This document shows, piece by piece, positions 35,058 to 43,100 of a stretch of DNA of 64,000 nt. The stretch lies in the NCBI RefSeq assembly GCF_003259845.1, contig NZ_QLMJ01000009.1, positions 124,001 through 188,000 of the forward strand, written 5' to 3'. Each line of letters begins with the position of its first letter. The first letter of the stretch is position 1. The position numbers and the translations under genes were made by a program. The notes beneath the pieces were generated by a model, which was not told the origin of the DNA, did no database searches, and was given only the letters and a program-made list of their open reading frames with translations. This DNA is from Actinoplanes lutulentus. Its GTDB lineage: Bacteria; Actinomycetota; Actinomycetes; Mycobacteriales; Micromonosporaceae.

Positions 35058-37292
35058 ATCCTTGACAACGTTGATCCATTCATCGGTACAGCGGCCACCG
35101 ACCTGCCTCGCGCGCACGGGTTGGCCGCCACATGGTGGTGGCCGAAACCGCAGGTGGGTAACACCCACCCGGGCGCCACCTCCCCGTTCGGCATGGTCTC
35201 GGCCTGCCCCTACTCGGGGGCGTACCCGACCGGTTACGGCCGGTACGCCAAGAACACCGAGGGCGTGCCGGAGGAGATGTTCGACCGCCTCCAGGCGTCC
35301 GGGTTCACGCATTTCCAGCAGTCCGGCACCGGGGCGATCCGCAAGTACTACAACTACGTGCGGGTCACCCCGATGATCCAGCCGCTCGACGACCTCGGCC
35401 AGTCCTGGCCGCTGGAGGACGAGCGCGCCGAAGCGGGCTACTACGCGGCGAACCTGGACACCGGCGTGCGCTGCGAGATCACCGTGGGGGAGAAGGTCGC
35501 GGTCCACCGCTACACGTTCCCCGACAACGAGAGCGCCCGCGTGGTGGTCGACCTGTCCTGCGGCGGCCTCGCCATCGACCTCGGGCGTACCGTCCCGTTG
35601 CGCGCGCAGGCCGAGAGCATGGGGCAGGGCCGGGCGCAGGGCACCGTCGTGATGGAGGGCGTCCCGCTCTCCGTCTACGTCGAGGTGGACAGCCCCGGCT
35701 GGCGGCAGATGCTCTGGTACGACCGCCGGCTCATCCCGGGCGGCACCCGCCTCGACTTCGACAGCATCCGGCACACCACGCTGCGCCCGTTCGGGATGCT
35801 CTTCATGGGTCCGGCCCGCGCCGGGCAGACCATCGAGGTACGCCTCGGCTTCTCGCTGCGCGGCAACGACCAGGCCCGCGCCAACCTGGACCGCGAGTGT
35901 GGCGGCGCGGAGAGCGCTTTCGAGACGGTTCGCGCCCGCACCCGCGCGCGCTGGCGTGACCACCTCGGCCGGGTGCAGGTCGACGGCGGCACCCCGGCCC
36001 GCCGGACCGTCATGGCGACCTCGCTGTACCACTCGCTGATCAAGCCGTGCATCGCCGACGACGAGAGCCCGTTCTGGCCCACCAGCGGCCCGTACGCCTT
36101 CGACATCTGCACGATGTGGGACATCTACAAGACCCAGCTGCCGCTGCTCTCCGCGATCGCCCCGGACCGGGCGAACGACCTGCTCGAATCGCTGATCCGG
36201 GTGTGCGAGGAGGAGGGCAACTTCCCGATCGGCTATCGGATGGCCCGCGGCGCCGACCGGTTCTTCCGGCAGGCCAGCGCGCTCGCGCACACCGCCCTCG
36301 CGGACGTGCACGCGCTGCGCCGGCCCGGCATCGACTGGACCGGCGCGCTGGTGCACATGGTCGACGACCTGCGCCGTCTCTACGGCGAGGACTTCTGGGA
36401 ACACGGCGTGGTGCATCCGATCACGCACACGCTCGATCTCGCGTACGCACACCATTGCACCGCGAAGGTGGCACGCGCCCTGAATGACCACCGACTGGCC
36501 AGTGACCTGGAGCGGCGCAGCCGCGACTGGGTCAACGCCTTTGATCCGGCGACCGGTCTGCTGCGCGACTCGGAGTTCTACGAGGGCGGCAAGTGGAACT
36601 ACTCGTTCCGCCTGCTGCACGACATGGCCGCGCGGATCGAGCTGGCCGGCGGCGACAAGGGGTTCATCGGCAAGCTCGACCAGTTCTTCGGGTACGGCGC
36701 CGACCCGGTCAAGCAGCCGGGCCGCTGCCCGTCACCGGTCGAGATGGCCGCCGGGTACGCCCTGAACCGCTTCGAAGGTCTCAACAACGAGCCGGACATG
36801 GAGGCGCCCTGGGCGTACCACTACGCGGGTCGCCCGGACCGCACCGCCGAGATCGTGCACTCCGCACTGACCTGGCAGTTCGGCACCGGACCCGGCGGTC
36901 TGCCGGGCAACGACGACTCCGGAGGTCTCAGCTCCTGGTACATCTGGGCGTCCCTGGGCCTGTTCCCGGTCGCCGGCCAGAACCTCTTCCTGGTCAACGC
37001 GCCGGCGTTCGCCCGGGCGCAGATGCAGGTCGAGGGCGGCGAGTTCGTCATCGAGACCAGCGGGCACCGGGAGACCCCGATCGGGGTCGACGGCCTGGAA
37101 CACGACCCGGCGCCGCAGTACGTGCAGTCCGCCACCCTCAACGGCAAACCACTGCACACCACCCACCTGAGCGCTGCCGACGTCCATCAAGGCGGTCGGC
37201 TGCATCTGCGGCTCGGTCCCGAGCCCTCGACCTGGGGTCAGGGGTCCCGGCCGCCTTCCCTCTCACACCCCCACCCGAAGGAAACACCATGA
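35058..37292 (+). CDS. GH92-family alpha-mannosidase-like glycosidase
   Basis: About 744 residues. The conserved N-terminal GH92 motif VDPFIGT is coded from 35070 in the same frame as the rest, but the first canonical start in frame (TTG 35121) lies after it. No ATG/GTG/TTG occurs between the upstream stop (35046-35048) and 35070, so a non-canonical ATC at 35058 or coupling is suspected. Later motifs: GNTHPGATSPFGMVS, SGFTHFQQSGTG, FWPTSGPYAFDICTMWDIYKTQLP, FEGLNNEPDMEAPWAYHYAG, GNDDSGGLSSWYIWASLGLFP. No signal peptide, so probably cytoplasmic. The stop overlaps the GT4 start (ATGA). Confidence 0.85.
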   Translation: MLDNVDPFIGTAATDLPRAHGLAATWWWPKPQVGNTHPGATSPFGMVSACPYSGAYPTGYGRYAKNTEGVPEEMFDRLQASGFTHFQQSGTGAIRKYYNYVRVTPMIQPLDDLGQSWPLEDERAEAGYYAANLDTGVRCEITVGEKVAVHRYTFPDNESARVVVDLSCGGLAIDLGRTVPLRAQAESMGQGRAQGTVVMEGVPLSVYVEVDSPGWRQMLWYDRRLIPGGTRLDFDSIRHTTLRPFGMLFMGPARAGQTIEVRLGFSLRGNDQARANLDRECGGAESAFETVRARTRARWRDHLGRVQVDGGTPARRTVMATSLYHSLIKPCIADDESPFWPTSGPYAFDICTMWDIYKTQLPLLSAIAPDRANDLLESLIRVCEEEGNFPIGYRMARGADRFFRQASALAHTALADVHALRRPGIDWTGALVHMVDDLRRLYGEDFWEHGVVHPITHTLDLAYAHHCTAKVARALNDHRLASDLERRSRDWVNAFDPATGLLRDSEFYEGGKWNYSFRLLHDMAARIELAGGDKGFIGKLDQFFGYGADPVKQPGRCPSPVEMAAGYALNRFEGLNNEPDMEAPWAYHYAGRPDRTAEIVHSALTWQFGTGPGGLPGNDDSGGLSSWYIWASLGLFPVAGQNLFLVNAPAFARAQMQVEGGEFVIETSGHRETPIGVDGLEHDPAPQYVQSATLNGKPLHTTHLSAADVHQGGRLHLRLGPEPSTWGQGSRPPSLSHPHPKETP

Positions 37293-38539
37293 GTCGACCG
37301 ACCCGCCGCCTGGTCATAGCGGTCCGTGCCGACCCTGTCATCTGCGGCCATTCGGGCGAGGCGCGCAACCTCGCCGAGGTCGCGCTCACCCGGGGCTTCG
37401 ACGACGTCCGGCTGCTCACCTGGCCGATCCCGACGCTTCAGGCCGCCGGACTGCCCCTCAAGCCGCTCGACCGGCTGCTCCCGTACAGCCCCGGCATCAC
37501 CGTGGAGCGCCCCGAGTCGGTCGGTGACTACCGGGTGCCGGACGGCCGGCACATCGCCGGTCTCACCGGCCGTCTGGTCGAGCTGCTCTCCGAGCCGGTA
37601 CCGACCGTCTGCCTCTCGATGTACCTGGTGCCGCACACCCAGGTGATCAACGAGGCGGTGAACTCGGCCCGCGCGGCCGGTTTCAATCCGCAGGTGCACA
37701 CGATCGCGAAGGCCGTCGGCTCGGACGTCACCAACGTGATCCGCTCCTGCCTGCGCGAGGGCCGGTTCGGCGCGGCCACCGTGCTGCTCACCACGTTCCT
37801 CGCCAGCGACGAGGTGGTCGCGGTCTCGGATTACACCCGCGACGAGATCATCGCCTCGGCCGAGGAGGTGGACGCCCACTGCGGCACCACGTTCGCCGCG
37901 CAGTGCCGCGAGCGGGTCACGGTGAGTTACCCGCCGATCGACTCCTCGGCGTTCGTCCCGCTGGAGGACTCCGCGATCGATGCCGCCCTGTCCAAGCGCG
38001 GTCTGGAACGCGGCAAGTACATCCTGTTCCTCTCCCGCGTCGCCCGCGCCAAGGGGATCTACGACCTGGTGATCGCTTTCGGCCAGATGCGCGCCCGCGA
38101 GGACGTCACGCTGGTTGTCGCCGGCACCGGCCCGGCCCTGGAACACGTGCAGGCAATGGCCAAGGAGGACGACCGGATCGTCTTCCTCACCGACGTCGAC
38201 GACGACGAGAAGCCGCTGCTCATGGCGGGCTGTGCGGCGTACGCGCTGCCCACCAAGCCGGAACCGGACTTCGTCGAGACGTTCGGCATCGCGCTGGCCG
38301 AGAAAGCCCTGGCGGGCGGCGGCCCGATCGTCACGACCCTGACCGGCGGCACCGGCGAAGCGGTCGGCGACACGGCGATCATCGTCGAGGCGGGTGACAT
38401 CGGCGCGCTCGCCGACGCGCTCGACAAGGTCATCCTGGCGATGCCCGACGAGGAGAAACGCGAGCTCGAGACGCGTGCGCGAGCGCACGCCATGCAATTC
38501 GACCGCGTCGCGGTCTTCGACGATCTCTTCAAGCCCTAG
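37289..38539 (+). CDS. GT4-type glycosyltransferase
   Basis: 416 residues with a GT-B fold pattern. The N-terminal half has IAVRADPVICGHSGEARNLAEVAL (an acceptor loop). The C-terminal half has KYILFLSRVARAKGIYDLVIAFG, TLVVAGTGPALEHVQAMA, RIVFLTDVDDDEKPLLMAGC and the donor-binding E-x7-E-like segment EPDFVETFGIALAEKALAGG. Retaining nucleotide-sugar glycosyltransferase by family; the sugar is unknown. ATG 37289 overlaps the GH92 stop. A glycosidase and a glycosyltransferase coupled in one unit suggests turnover of one intracellular glycan or glycoconjugate (inference). Followed by a terminator. Confidence 0.88.
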   Translation: MSRPTRRLVIAVRADPVICGHSGEARNLAEVALTRGFDDVRLLTWPIPTLQAAGLPLKPLDRLLPYSPGITVERPESVGDYRVPDGRHIAGLTGRLVELLSEPVPTVCLSMYLVPHTQVINEAVNSARAAGFNPQVHTIAKAVGSDVTNVIRSCLREGRFGAATVLLTTFLASDEVVAVSDYTRDEIIASAEEVDAHCGTTFAAQCRERVTVSYPPIDSSAFVPLEDSAIDAALSKRGLERGKYILFLSRVARAKGIYDLVIAFGQMRAREDVTLVVAGTGPALEHVQAMAKEDDRIVFLTDVDDDEKPLLMAGCAAYALPTKPEPDFVETFGIALAEKALAGGGPIVTTLTGGTGEAVGDTAIIVEAGDIGALADALDKVILAMPDEEKRELETRARAHAMQFDRVAVFDDLFKP

Positions 38540-38549
38540 GGTACGCGGA

Positions 38550-38583
38550 AAGGCCGCCCGTCCTTCCGGTCCCGGGCGGCCTT
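38550..38583. terminator. Bidirectional intrinsic-type terminator
   Basis: AAGGCCGCCCG (38550-38560) pairs with CGGGCGGCCTT (38573-38583), loop of 12 bases, between the convergent GT4 and SRPBCC genes. A short T-rich flank on each side. Confidence 0.75.
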
Positions 38584-38592
38584 CCGTGGTCG

Positions 38593-39063
38593 TTACAGCT
38601 TGCCGTCTCTCGCCAGCTGCTCCAGTCGTGCGTATCCCTCGTTGACGCCGACCTCCATGCCGCTCTGCAACCAGGCGTCGCGGCCCTCGAAGCTGTCGAC
38701 CAGCGACTGCGCGTGCAGCCGGGTCCGGCCGTTGCCCAGGTCCTCGAACCGCAGCGTCTCCAGGGAGACGCCGTCCGGCTGGCCCTCCCAGGTGAAGGTC
38801 TGCACGATCAGATCCGGTCGCACCTCGTGGAAGCTGCCGTGGAAGGCGAACTCGTCGGTGCCCCGGGTGCCCACGTACCGCCAGCTGCCGCCGGTCCGCG
38901 CGTCCCAGTAATCGATCTTCGTGCTGATCGAGTCGGGGCCGTTCCACTGCGCGAAGAGCTCCGGGTCGGTGTGCGCGCGGAACAGCTGCTCCGGCGTCGC
39001 GTCGAAGTCGCGCGTGATGCGGATGATCGGAAGCTTGTCGTCAGCCTCAATCTTCGCGGTCAT
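38593..39063 (-). CDS. SRPBCC/AHSA1-domain protein
   Basis: 156 residues from ATG 39063 (M5 of the longer frame). AHSA1-type START-like fold: IIRITRDFDATPEQLFRAHTDPELFAQWNGPDS, GGSWRYVGTRGTDEFAFHGSFHEV, TFTWEGQPDGVSLETLRFEDLGNGRTRL, GMEVGVNEGYARLEQLA. These small proteins bind hydrophobic ligands in a deep pocket and are very often encoded behind an ArsR regulator, as here. The start overlaps the ArsR stop by 17 bases, so the two are translated together. Ligand unknown. Confidence 0.88.
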   Translation of the reverse strand: MTAKIEADDKLPIIRITRDFDATPEQLFRAHTDPELFAQWNGPDSISTKIDYWDARTGGSWRYVGTRGTDEFAFHGSFHEVRPDLIVQTFTWEGQPDGVSLETLRFEDLGNGRTRLHAQSLVDSFEGRDAWLQSGMEVGVNEGYARLEQLARDGKL

Positions 39064-39412
39064 TGCTGTCCTCACTCTCGTCGGTCTGTGCTGTCTTCGT
39101 CTCTGCCAGCAGGGCGTCGAGGCGGCTGTAACGCTCCTCGGCCCGTCGCCGGTACTGCTCGATCCAGGCGTCCATCTCGTCGAACACCTCCGTCTCCAGG
39201 CGCACCATCCGGGGTTGCGGTCCCGGCGGCCGGCTCACCACCCCGGCGTCCTCCAGCACCTTGAGGTGCTTGTAGACCGCCTGCAGCGACATCCGGTACG
39301 GCTCGGCCAGCTGGTTCACCGTGGCGTCGCCGCCGGAGAGCCGGGCCACCATGTCGCGGCGTGTCGGGTCGGCGAGTGCGGAGAAGACGCGGGTCAACGT
39401 GTCCGCCGGCAT
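39047..39412 (-). CDS. ArsR-family HTH repressor
   Basis: 121 residues from ATG 39412, which has GAAGGA 5 bases ahead. Winged helix: TRVFSALADPTRRDMVARLSGGDATVNQLAEPYRMSLQAVYKHLKVLEDAGVV. There are no metal-binding Cys, so it is the metal-independent ArsR type that goes with AHSA1/SRPBCC proteins. The rest is a Glu/Arg-rich coil and acidic tail. Its own promoter (TTGACA, 18 bp, TAGGTT) is overlapped by the palindrome TCAACT-AAAA-AGTTGA, fitting autorepression. Confidence 0.9.
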   Translation of the reverse strand: MPADTLTRVFSALADPTRRDMVARLSGGDATVNQLAEPYRMSLQAVYKHLKVLEDAGVVSRPPGPQPRMVRLETEVFDEMDAWIEQYRRRAEERYSRLDALLAETKTAQTDESEDSNDRED

Positions 39413-39420
39413 CGATCCTT

Positions 39421-39486
39421 CTTTCAACTCGCTGGTTTAAAGCGAACCTAGACGTGTCCCCGGTCACCTGTCAACTAAAAAGTTGA
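39421..39486 (-). promoter_or_regulatory. ArsR promoter and putative operators
   Basis: Reading on the minus strand: TTGACA at 39474-39469 and TAGGTT at 39450-39445, 18-bp spacing. A perfect palindrome, TCAACT-AAAA-AGTTGA (39471-39486), covers the -35. A second, one-mismatch palindrome (CTTTCAAC...GTTTAAAG, 39421-39442) lies downstream of the -10. Together a good steric-block arrangement for the ArsR dimer. Confidence 0.6.
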
Positions 39487-39557
39487 AAGCGCAGCTCAGG
39501 CCGGATCGGCAATCTTGTGTTCGGGATCCGTACACGTCTGCCCGATAGACCGAACCC

Positions 39558-39938
39558 ATGGAAGAAGTGCGTTGTGTGATCCGCCGCGACGACCGGTCCG
39601 CCGTGCGCCTGCACCTGGCCGGCGAGTTCGGCCGTGCGGCTCACCCCGAGCTGCGCCGCTCGCTGCGCAAGGCCTGCGACCGCGCCGGCCGGGGCAGCGT
39701 CGTCGTCGACATGGCCGAGGTCTCCTCGATCGGCAGTGAATGCATCGAGGTGCTGCTCGTCGGTTACACCCGCGCGCTGCGCAGCGGCACCGGTTACGAA
39801 GTGGTCAACGCCCACGGACCGGTCCGGCAGGCGCTCGCCCTGACCGGCCTCTGCGAGCCCGCGGTCGACGACATGTTCGACTCGCTGATCGCCCTCGTCG
39901 AGAGCGTACCGGCCGCTACCCCGGATAACCGCGGGTAA
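39558..39938 (+). CDS. STAS-domain anti-sigma factor antagonist
   Basis: 126 residues: RSAVRLHLAGEFGRAAHPELRRSLRKAC, SVVVDMAEVSSIGSECIEVLL (with the Ser-rich switch region SIGSECI), GYEVVNAHGPVRQALALTGL. This matches SpoIIAA/RsbV-type anti-anti-sigma factors, whose serine is phosphorylated by a partner kinase. Unlike the STAS gene at 27960, the switch serine is present. No partner kinase is next to it, so it belongs to a dispersed switch. The reading ends in a short polar tail. Confidence 0.82.
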   Translation: MEEVRCVIRRDDRSAVRLHLAGEFGRAAHPELRRSLRKACDRAGRGSVVVDMAEVSSIGSECIEVLLVGYTRALRSGTGYEVVNAHGPVRQALALTGLCEPAVDDMFDSLIALVESVPAATPDNRG

Positions 39939-40019
39939 ACCCATTCCCAACAGCGGGTGACCGCCCCGGGCCTACGATCGATTTCGCTCGTAAGCCTGTG
40001 CTGGGAGGGGGGAACCGCC

Positions 40020-40088
40020 ATGGCCAAGAAGTCGAAGAAGGACAAGAAGGACAAGGACAAGAAAGACAAGAAAAAGAAGAAGAAGTAG
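40020..40088 (+). CDS. 22-residue Lys/Asp micropeptide
   Basis: ATG 40020 to TAG 40088, reading MAKKSKKDKKDKDKKDKKKK then two more Lys. GGGAGGGGGG at 40003-40012 gives a strong ribosome site about 8 bases ahead. Of 22 residues, 16 are Lys and 4 Asp. The codons are mostly AAG, with AAA twice. Too small for the usual gene callers. It lies between a STAS gene and a 73-residue hypothetical on the same strand. Nucleic-acid binding or a polyamine-like role is imaginable, but no function is known to me. Confidence 0.55.
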   Translation: MAKKSKKDKKDKDKKDKKKKKK

Positions 40089-40150
40089 TGGGACAGGGGC
40101 CGCCGCCACCCGCGCGGCGGCCCGCTCAATCCGATCGGGGAGAACGGTCC

Positions 40151-40372
40151 GTGCACGACCAGATGCTGACGCTGTTCGACGACTGCGTCTCCTCATTGCT
40201 GCTGCTCCGCGGCGACCTCGCCGCCAATCGCCGGGTCCAGCCCGGCGAGCGCCGCAGTACGGCCCTGGCAGCGATAGCCGCCGCCGAACGCTTCGCCACC
40301 CTGGCCACCCAGGTGGTCACCGACGCGGACCGCGAATCCGCCCGTCCCGCCGAGGCTGCGCCAGTCAGGTAA
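40151..40372 (+). CDS. Small hypothetical helical protein
   Basis: 73 residues from GTG 40151, with GGGGAGAA 6 bases ahead: VHDQMLTLFDDCVSSLLLLRGDLAANRRVQPGERRSTALAAIAAAERFATLATQVVTDAD. Two amphipathic helices are likely. No family recognised. It follows the lysine micropeptide by 62 bases and may be transcribed with it. Its stop overlaps the palindrome before the phosphatase gene. Confidence 0.55.
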   Translation: MHDQMLTLFDDCVSSLLLLRGDLAANRRVQPGERRSTALAAIAAAERFATLATQVVTDADRESARPAEAAPVR

Positions 40373-40383
40373 ACATTGTTTAC
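40369..40383. promoter_or_regulatory. Perfect 15-bp palindrome GTAAACATTGTTTAC
   Basis: GTAAACA-T-TGTTTAC, AT-rich in a G+C-rich neighbourhood, 56 bases ahead of the tyrosine phosphatase start and covering the stop codon of the preceding small gene. Likely an operator for a dimeric regulator, not identified. Confidence 0.55.
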
Positions 40384-40438
40384 TTCGCGATGGCCTCGCC
40401 GTTGCCCGTTGTTCGGCCTGGCCGCGTACCAATACCGC

Positions 40439-41572
40439 GTGAAGTTGATCAACAAGCGCCTCGCCGCCACCTGTGCCGCCTGCGCCATCGCCCTCAGCAG
40501 CGGCCTCGCGGCCGGCATCAGCCCCGCCGTCGCCGGTGGTAGGCACGGGGACGGCCACGGTGTTCACCAGCCGGCCACCCGCCACCAGATCCCGTTCACC
40601 GCGGCCACGGTGACCCAGAACGCCGACGGCTCGTTCACCATCACCTGGGCCGCCACCGGCGCCCGCTCGGTGAGCGTGTACGCCGGCACCGACCAGAACC
40701 GGATCTCGTACAAGCGCGCCGTCGCCAAGGGCTCCGCGAAGGCCACCGTCACGGTCACCGGCCTCGCCGCCGCGGACCGCTGGTGGTTCGAGCTGGTGCC
40801 GGACCGCGGCGAGTCGCTGACCGTCGCCGACCGTTCGCTGCACCTCGCCTCGGCCCCGAACTTCCGCGACGCGGGCGGTTACCGCACCGCCGGCGGCCAG
40901 TGGGTACGGATGGGCGTGCTGTACCGCGCCAACGACCTCGGCAAGCTCACCGACGCCGACGTGGCCAAGCTGAAGCGTCTCGGCATCCGCACCGACATCG
41001 ACTTCCGTACCGACTCCGAGATCACCGCCTCGCCCGACAGGATCCCGGCCGGCGTGACGTACATCCACGCCAACGTGATCGGCACTTCAGGCGTCGGCAC
41101 CGGCGGCATCGACCTCACCACCGAGGCCGGCGGCGTCGCGATGATGGAGGCCGGCGAGAAGGCGTTCGTCTCCTCGGACTCGGGCCGCGCCGCGTACACG
41201 ACGTTCTTCACCACGGTCGCCGACCCGAAGGCCGCGAACGTCGTCTACCACTGCACCGCCGGCAAGGACCGCACCGGCTGGGCCAGCGCCGCCCTGCTCA
41301 CCGCGCTTGGTGTCCCGAAGGCCACGGTCCTGGAGGACTACCTGCTCAGCAACGTCAACCTGGCCGCCTCCAACGCCGCCACCCTCGCCGCGGTCCCGGC
41401 GGCCATCCGCCCGGGATACAAGGCCGTCCTCGACGTTCGCGAGTCCTACCTCCAGTCCGGGTTCGATGAGGTCACCGTCACGTACGGCACCTTCGACAAC
41501 TACCTCCGCCAGGGCCTCGGCCTCACCCCGAAGGACCTCCGCGCCCTGCGCGCCCAGCTCCTGGTGGGCTGA
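40439..41572 (+). CDS. Secreted tyrosine-protein phosphatase (Y_phosphatase3 type)
   Basis: 377 residues from GTG 40439. A signal peptide (VKLINKRLAATCAACAIALSSGLAAG) leads into a fibronectin-like beta domain at about 45-135 (TVTQNADGSFTITWAATGARSVSVYAGT), then a phosphatase domain at about 140-377: FRDAGGYRTAGGQWVRMGVLYRANDL, TDIDFRTDSEI, and the active-site loop HCTAGKDRTGWA (Cys nucleophile and Arg). Related to MptpB/LipA-like phosphatases, some of which act on phospholipids. Extracellular or wall-attached. A 15-bp palindrome lies in the promoter region. Confidence 0.9.
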   Translation: MKLINKRLAATCAACAIALSSGLAAGISPAVAGGRHGDGHGVHQPATRHQIPFTAATVTQNADGSFTITWAATGARSVSVYAGTDQNRISYKRAVAKGSAKATVTVTGLAAADRWWFELVPDRGESLTVADRSLHLASAPNFRDAGGYRTAGGQWVRMGVLYRANDLGKLTDADVAKLKRLGIRTDIDFRTDSEITASPDRIPAGVTYIHANVIGTSGVGTGGIDLTTEAGGVAMMEAGEKAFVSSDSGRAAYTTFFTTVADPKAANVVYHCTAGKDRTGWASAALLTALGVPKATVLEDYLLSNVNLAASNAATLAAVPAAIRPGYKAVLDVRESYLQSGFDEVTVTYGTFDNYLRQGLGLTPKDLRALRAQLLVG

Positions 41573-41587
41573 CCCAGCCCCGCTTCC

Positions 41588-41620
41588 GGGCGCCTCTTCA
41601 GTACGCGCGAAGAGGCGCCC
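41588..41620. terminator. Bidirectional terminator hairpin
   Basis: GGGCGCCTCTTC (41588-41599) pairs perfectly with GAAGAGGCGCCC (41609-41620), loop of 9 bases, followed by GCTTT. It lies between the convergent phosphatase and the secreted hypothetical. Confidence 0.85.
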
Positions 41621-41629
41621 GCTTTGCGC

Positions 41630-42034
41630 CTAGAAGCCGCAGTACTCCAGCTTCGTGATGCCGTCCTGGTTGTCGTCGTCGTCCCGGTCACCGAGCTCGA
41701 TCTTCGGCCCGAACGCGTCCCGGTGCGCCCATCCCTTGGTCTGCGTCCCGGCGATCCGGCCGTAGAACCACATGTTGCCGTACATGTTGTAGTAGATGCA
41801 CCAGATGTAGAAGTCGGTGCCCGCCGAGACGGAGGCGACCTTGTCGCACGCGCCGAGCGGGGCTTCCTTGACGTTGTAGCTCTTGAAGAAGGTGAGTTTT
41901 CCTTCCCCGTTGGGCCGCCAGTAGACGTAGTCACAGGTGTCCGGATAGGCCTGAGCCGGCGAGGCGGGCGCGACCGCCGCCAGCGTGAACGCGAGCATCG
42001 CCGCCACGGCGATGTGGATAGGCTTCAATTTCAC
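41630..42034 (-). CDS. Small secreted protein with two Cys pairs
   Basis: 134 residues from GTG 42034. A clear signal peptide (VKLKPIHIAVAAMLAFTLAAVAPASPAQA) precedes a mature part of about 105 residues rich in aromatic residues, with four Cys (DTCDYVYW, GACDKV, IWCIYYN, EYCGF). The pattern DFYIWCIYYNMYGNMWFYGRI looks like an SH3-type or lectin-like beta fold. Function unknown. The longer frame reaching 42625 is antisense to the nucleotidyltransferase gene and is not credible. Confidence 0.75.
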   Translation of the reverse strand: MKLKPIHIAVAAMLAFTLAAVAPASPAQAYPDTCDYVYWRPNGEGKLTFFKSYNVKEAPLGACDKVASVSAGTDFYIWCIYYNMYGNMWFYGRIAGTQTKGWAHRDAFGPKIELGDRDDDDNQDGITKLEYCGF

Positions 42035-42088
42035 GAGGCGGGAGTCTATCGAAGCGCGGCCGCCGGGGCCTGCCCATAAACTGCGGCC

Positions 42089-42847
42089 ATGAACGCCCGG
42101 CCGCATGCCGTAGATCTCTTCTCCACCGAGCTGACCAACCTGGGCTGGGCGACCGACCTGCTGGTCGCCGGCTCCCTCGCCACCGGCGACTACCGTCCGG
42201 GCGTCAGCGACCTCGACCTGGTAGCGATCACCGACGGCCCGGTCACCCCCGAACGTCAGAAGCTCCTGATCGATCTGCACCGGCGCCTGGACGCGGGCCC
42301 GGCCTCCGGTCTCCAGCTGGGCTGCGTCTACGTGCCCGAGTCCCAGCTCGCCGACCCCGCGGCCACCCACCCGACCTGGACGCACGGCCAGCTTGTGCAG
42401 CGCATTCTCTCCGGGATCACTCGCGCTGAGCTCGTGCGCCACGGCTTCGCCGTGCACGGTCGCGAGCCAGGCGACCTGCTGCCCGCTTTCACCCATCATG
42501 ATGTACGCGTAGCAGCCCACGCCGAACTGACCGGTTACTGGTCCTGGGCCGCCCGCCGGCCCTGGATCTGGCTCGACCCGGTGATCGCCGACCTGGGCCT
42601 GACCTCGATGGCCCGCGGCCGCCATGCCCTGTCCACAGGCGACCTGCTCACCAAGAGCCGAGCGATCGAGCAGTCGGCGGCCCCACCCTGGCTGAAAGCC
42701 CAGCTCCGAGCCCGCCGATCCGGCTCTTCCACCCGGTCACCACGACTCCGAACCGCCTGGCAGTCCTGGCGCGACGCCCGCCAAACCGTCAAGGCGGCCC
42801 GCGCGCACCCACCATCACCCCGGCCCCAGCCCCAGCCCCGGCCGTAG
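42089..42847 (+). CDS. Nucleotidyltransferase-domain protein
   Basis: 252 residues. The N-terminal nucleotidyltransferase motif is complete: LLVAGSLATGDYRPGVSDLDLVAI (G-S, then D-x-D). A helical domain follows, like the aminoglycoside adenylyltransferase type (HGFAVHGREPGDLLPAF). The last 45 residues are basic, Pro-rich low complexity. TAAACT lies 6 bases before ATG 42089, fitting a leaderless transcript. Could transfer AMP to a small molecule or protein; substrate unknown. Confidence 0.85.
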   Translation: MNARPHAVDLFSTELTNLGWATDLLVAGSLATGDYRPGVSDLDLVAITDGPVTPERQKLLIDLHRRLDAGPASGLQLGCVYVPESQLADPAATHPTWTHGQLVQRILSGITRAELVRHGFAVHGREPGDLLPAFTHHDVRVAAHAELTGYWSWAARRPWIWLDPVIADLGLTSMARGRHALSTGDLLTKSRAIEQSAAPPWLKAQLRARRSGSSTRSPRLRTAWQSWRDARQTVKAARAHPPSPRPQPQPRP

Positions 42848-42945
42848 GCAACCGCCCGACATCCCAAACCACCCGCGCCAGCTCTTGTGCCCCCACCCCA
42901 CCCTCGCCCCGCCACCCCACTAGATCTGCCAGGCCGCCCCCGCCG

Positions 42946-43066
42946 CCGTGCCGGCCATGCCGTGCCGTGCCGGCCATGCCGTGTGCCGTGCCGGCCATGC
43001 CGTGCCGTGCCGGCCATGCCGTGCCGTGCCGGCCATGCCGTGCCGTGCCGGCCATGCCGTGCCGCG
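42946..43066. repeat. 19-bp minisatellite, six units
   Basis: GGCCATGCCGTGCCGTGCC-type units, with GGCCATG at 42953, 42972, 42993, 43012, 43031 and 43050: period 19 except for one 21. Near-identical copies point to recent slippage. Confidence 0.92.
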
Positions 43067-43100
43067 CTGGACATCGCGCTGCGCCGGAACCCGCTCACCC

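Noticed and set aside
32976..36620. 1,214-residue open frame antisense to GGDEF-EAL and GH92
   Set aside because: Arg/Val/Gly-rich without motifs; both sense genes have complete catalytic motifs. Shadow frame.
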